Origin: Porphyromonadaceae bacterium
Lineage (GTDB): Bacteria > Bacteroidota > Bacteroidia > Bacteroidales > Dysgonomonadaceae
Length of the DNA stretch: 64,000 bases
Direction: 5' to 3'
Assembly: GCA_022840285.1 (NCBI GenBank)
Contig: JALHIE010000010.1
Location: 11,161-75,160 of the forward strand
The position numbers and the translations under genes are program-made. Shown one piece after another: positions 61,226-64,000 of the stretch. Under the pieces are notes generated by a model. The model did no database searches. It saw only the letters and a program-made list of their open reading frames with translations, and was not told the origin of the DNA. The number at the start of each line of letters is the position of its first letter. The first letter of the stretch is position 1.

Positions 61226-62593
61226 ATGATTAAATTTTTTTTGATGAACAACACTGAAACCGTCGGATATGTCCAGGATAAGAAGAAACAGGTGATTTCG
61301 ATCGCTATCCTGGCGTTTATGTTCTTTATATTTGGATTTGTCTCTTGGGTTAATGCAATTCTTATACCTTATTTTAAAATTGCTTGTGAGTTAACTCATT
61401 TTCAATCTTATTTTGTAGCCTTTGCCTTTTACATTGCTTACTTTGTTATGGCGATACCTTCGGGTCTATTGTTAAAACGTGTTGGCTTCAAGAGAGGAAT
61501 AATGTATGGGTTTCTGTTGATGGCGTTGGGGGCATTTATATTTATCCCGGCTGCTTTAACGCGGCAGTTTGTAATCTTTCTGGTCGGTCTATTCTCCATT
61601 GGCACAGGCTTGGCAATACTGCAGACGGCAGCTAACCCCTACGTAACGATTATTGGGCCTATCGACAGTGCTGCACAGCGAATGAGCATCATGGGAATTT
61701 GTAATAAATTTGCCGGAATAGTATCTCCACTCATTTTCGCTGCTGTGATTTTTAAGGCTACAGATAGTCAGCTGTTTGAACTAATTGAAATGGGCAGCAT
61801 TACCGAAGCCGCTAAAAATGCATTGCTCGATGAATTGATCAGAAGGGTAATATTGCCTTATACTGTTCTTGGTTTATTACTCGTCCTGGCCGGAGTCGGA
61901 ATTAGATACTCCGTGCTTCCCGAATTAGATACGGACAGCGAAAAGCTTTCTGAAAAAAATGAAGAGGGGCACAAAGTCAGAAACAGGTTGATTGACTTCC
62001 CTTACCTTGTTTTGGGTGCAATCGCAATTTTTCTTCATGTGGGCACTCAGGTGATTGCCATTGATACAATCATTAATTATGCCGGTTCGATGAATATTGG
62101 ACTTCTTGATGCGAAAGTGTTTCCATCTTATACGTTAACAGCAACCATAATTGGTTATTTGTTGGGCATCATCCTGATTCCAAGGTTCGTGTCTCAGAAA
62201 AATGCCCTGATATTCTGTACCTCTCTTGGCCTTTTTTTGTCGCTCGGGGTTGTGTTTGCCGATTGGAATCTCTCACTCTTTGGTCATCAGGCTAACGCTT
62301 CCATATGGTTCCTGGCTCTTATCGGTTTTCCCAATGCGCTTATCTATGCAGGAATATGGCCTCTTTCTATCCGCGGCCTTGGCCGTTTTACCAAGACCGG
62401 ATCATCATTGCTGATTATGGGATTAAGCGGAAATGCCATCCTGCCCCTTGTGTATGGAGCACTTGCCGATGCTTACAGCCTAAGAATCGGTTATTGGGCA
62501 TTAATTCCCTGTTTCGTCTATTTGGTGTGGTTCGCTGTCTTTGGTCACAAGATTGAGCACTGGGATAGAACGAAAAAGGGGAAAGTAGCGTAA
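61226..62593 (+). CDS. MFS sugar transporter (FucP/NagP-like)
   Basis: A major facilitator membrane protein of 455 residues with 12 helices. FFIFGFVSWVNAILIPYFKIACELTHFQSYFVAFAFYIAYF (in parts, residues 32-75) is the hallmark of the FHS group, proton-coupled sugar importers such as FucP and NagP. GTGLAILQTAANPYVTIIGP near residue 131 is another family block. Two ATG codons (61226, 61244) are in frame; the second (MNNTETVGYVQ) looks more natural, but the first is open. With nagA next, N-acetylglucosamine is the likely substrate. Confidence 0.9.
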   Translation: MIKFFLMNNTETVGYVQDKKKQVISIAILAFMFFIFGFVSWVNAILIPYFKIACELTHFQSYFVAFAFYIAYFVMAIPSGLLLKRVGFKRGIMYGFLLMALGAFIFIPAALTRQFVIFLVGLFSIGTGLAILQTAANPYVTIIGPIDSAAQRMSIMGICNKFAGIVSPLIFAAVIFKATDSQLFELIEMGSITEAAKNALLDELIRRVILPYTVLGLLLVLAGVGIRYSVLPELDTDSEKLSEKNEEGHKVRNRLIDFPYLVLGAIAIFLHVGTQVIAIDTIINYAGSMNIGLLDAKVFPSYTLTATIIGYLLGIILIPRFVSQKNALIFCTSLGLFLSLGVVFADWNLSLFGHQANASIWFLALIGFPNALIYAGIWPLSIRGLGRFTKTGSSLLIMGLSGNAILPLVYGALADAYSLRIGYWALIPCFVYLVWFAVFGHKIEHWDRTKKGKVA

Positions 62594-62628
62594 ACGGGCC
62601 AACATTCTTGACTCTTTAACAAAAAAAT

Positions 62629-63816
62629 ATGCAAAGAATTGTAATCAAAAACGGTAAGTTTATCTTTCCAGAAAGCGTGAGAGAAAGAATTGTTGTGGTT
62701 TGTGAGGAGGGAATTATTAAGGAAATAGTAGAGGAGGATCTTTTTTTACCTGTTGAAAATGATTATCTAATTGATGCGAAAGGGAAATATGTTGCTCCCG
62801 GATTTATAGATATTCACACTCATGGCGGGGGAGGACATGACTTTATGGACGGAACGGTGGATGCATACCTGGGAGCAGCGGAAACACATGCCAGGTACGG
62901 AACCACAGCCTTGCTGCCTACTACTTTGACAAGCACGTTTGACGAACTTGTCAACACGTTTGCCGTGTTTAAGGAAGCCGCTAAACGGAATACGAAAGGT
63001 GCCAAATTTCTTGGTCTGCATTTAGAAGGTCCCTATTTTGCCTACAATCAACGGGGTGCACAGGATCCCAAATACCTTAGAAACCCCGAACCGGAAGAGT
63101 ACAATAAGATTTTATCCGGATCGGACGATATTGTACGGTGGAGCCTGGCGCCCGAACTGCCCGGTGCACTCGATTTTGGAAAGGTGTTGACCTCAAAAAA
63201 TATCCTCACTTCCATAGCACATAGCGACGCCATTTACGAGGAGGTATTGGATGCCTTTAACGCAGGATTCACCCACGTAACCCACCTCTATTCGGCCATG
63301 TCGTCCGTTACTCGCAGGAATGCGTTCCGTTACGCAGGAGTCCTGGAAGCAGCATACCTGATTGATGATATGACGGTGGAAATCATAGCCGACGGGGTGC
63401 ATTTGCCCAAACCTCTTCTACAGTTCGTATATAAGTTTAAAGGTCCCGAAAAGACAGCGTTATGTACCGACTCCATGCGTGGGGCGGGAATACCGGACGG
63501 TGAATCCATCCTGGGAAGCCTGGAAAAAGGACAAAGGGTAATCATCGAAGACGGTGTGGCCAAGTTGCCGGACCGCACAGCTTTTGCAGGAAGTGTAGCA
63601 ACAACAGATCGACTGGTGAGAACAATGGTTGAAGTAGCGGAAGTACCGTTGTTAGAAGCGGTGAAAATGATGACGCTGACTCCGGCCCGCATTATGCATA
63701 TAGATCAACAGAAAGGATCTATCCAGAAAGGGAAAGATGCCGATTTAGTCGTTTTTGATGATAAAATACATGTTTCATACACAATCTTAGAAGGAAATGT
63801 CATATACGGTAACTAA
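62629..63816 (+). CDS. nagA: N-acetylglucosamine-6-phosphate deacetylase
   Basis: Removes the acetyl group from GlcNAc-6-phosphate. The 395-residue amidohydrolase has metal-site residues His63 and His65 (DIHTHGGGGHDF), Glu133 (HLEGPYF), His198 (AHSDA) and His219 (HLYSAM). The catalytic acid/base is Asp281 (CTDSMRGAG). The first His pair, often lost or changed in single-metal NagA forms, is intact. It begins 35 bases after the transporter gene and its end overlaps a possible start of the next gene. The operon order transporter-nagA-nagB fits conversion of imported GlcNAc to fructose-6-phosphate after a kinase step not seen here. Confidence 0.96.
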   Translation: MQRIVIKNGKFIFPESVRERIVVVCEEGIIKEIVEEDLFLPVENDYLIDAKGKYVAPGFIDIHTHGGGGHDFMDGTVDAYLGAAETHARYGTTALLPTTLTSTFDELVNTFAVFKEAAKRNTKGAKFLGLHLEGPYFAYNQRGAQDPKYLRNPEPEEYNKILSGSDDIVRWSLAPELPGALDFGKVLTSKNILTSIAHSDAIYEEVLDAFNAGFTHVTHLYSAMSSVTRRNAFRYAGVLEAAYLIDDMTVEIIADGVHLPKPLLQFVYKFKGPEKTALCTDSMRGAGIPDGESILGSLEKGQRVIIEDGVAKLPDRTAFAGSVATTDRLVRTMVEVAEVPLLEAVKMMTLTPARIMHIDQQKGSIQKGKDADLVVFDDKIHVSYTILEGNVIYGN

Positions 63817-64000
63817 CACTGGTGTGATTACATTCACGCAAGAAATGCTGGAAGTGAAAATCTTCCAGACAAGAGAAGAGATGGGTAAAGAGGCAGCCAT
63901 CGATGTTTCTGAAACCATTCAACAACTTCTCGGAGGGAAAGATGAAATCAATATGATCTTTGCAGCCGCCCCCTCGCAAAGCGATTTTATAAAGGAATTA
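63797..64000 (+). CDS. NagB-like glucosamine-6-phosphate deaminase family, N-terminus (runs off the right edge)
   Basis: From the ATG at 63797 the frame is open to the window end. MLEVKIFQTREEMGKEAA, starting at a second ATG (63845), and later INMIFAAAPSQSDFIKEL fit the NagB/6-phosphogluconolactonase superfamily, in which the Ala-Ala-Pro-Ser segment binds sugar phosphate. The 63797 start overlaps nagA by 20 bases and adds 16 residues; 63845 lies 28 bases after nagA and is closer to the family N-terminus. Context with nagA supports deamination of glucosamine-6-phosphate. The active-site residues lie outside the window. Confidence 0.8.
   Translation, partial: MSYTVTNTGVITFTQEMLEVKIFQTREEMGKEAAIDVSETIQQLLGGKDEINMIFAAAPSQSDFIKEL

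Noticed and set aside
1..64000. CRISPR arrays, insertion sequences, prophage, integrase genes
   Set aside because: No regularly spaced repeats, transposase motifs or phage structural genes were seen.

Overview
The window looks like chromosomal DNA of a Bacteroidota bacterium, most likely Bacteroidales close to Dysgonomonadaceae/Porphyromonadaceae (inference from gene content, not a database match). The reasons are the fused lpxC-fabZ, a TamB partner made as a lipoprotein (TamL type), a DUF3575 protein, GH92 mannosidase, a TonB-dependent receptor, an Rnf operon headed by rseC, lipoboxes in a Bacteroidota style, and repeated promoter signals of the Bacteroidota type (TTTG, about 19 bases, TAnnTTTG). 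It is almost all core-type chromosome. I see no insertion sequence, prophage, integron or CRISPR array.

Layout. 1-4.1 kb: start of an rsmI-like methyltransferase, a Nudix hydrolase, a rhomboid protease, a TIM-barrel sugar isomerase-like protein, a broken sensor kinase and a stand-alone B3/B4 protein behind a structured leader. 4.2-6.6 kb: a coiled-coil protein, zapA (frame-broken) and rny. 6.7-13.9 kb: a Tyr/Trp-rich lipoprotein, then rseC-rnfBCDGEA on the minus strand. 14-25.5 kb: dipeptidyl peptidase IV, a membrane protein with a degenerate Nudix-like domain, tamB-tamL, a GH92 relic and a DUF3575 protein. 25.6-35 kb: dinB, an acyltransferase, an ABC-F ATPase with hisS, a PhoH-like ATPase, and proABC. 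35-48 kb: a broken TonB receptor with a cytochrome c/sugar dehydrogenase, mntP, DUF488, an S9 peptidase, DUF4349, a CDF exporter, and GH92 with an OPT transporter. 48-54.3 kb: acn-icd-gltA-idh, the oxidative arm from citrate to 2-oxoglutarate. 54.3-59.5 kb: agmatine to putrescine (aguA, broken aguB) and lipid A synthesis (lpxD, lpxC-fabZ, lpxA). 59.6-64 kb: tRNA-Pro(GGG), then an amino-sugar operon (XylR-like regulator, MFS importer, nagA, and the start of a nagB-like gene).

How the genes work together. Rnf would couple ferredoxin and NAD+ to an ion gradient. The peptidases, oligopeptide transporter and amino-sugar genes suit a peptide- and glycan-fermenting anaerobe. TamB/TamL and the lpx genes build the outer membrane. 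The two isocitrate dehydrogenases belong to different subfamilies, and the first carries NAD-type coenzyme residues.

The most unusual feature is a repeated pattern of damage. Five otherwise recognisable genes (sensor kinase, zapA, TonB receptor at two places, the second isocitrate dehydrogenase, aguB) each lose roughly 10-30 conserved residues and change frame at the junction. The conserved C-terminal part continues in another frame directly downstream. This could be assembly or sequencing loss of short tracts, or real gene decay; raw reads would decide. No clearly new multi-gene system is evident. The best candidates for something undescribed are the structured leader at 4092-4193, the Nudix-like membrane protein, and the deletion pattern itself.
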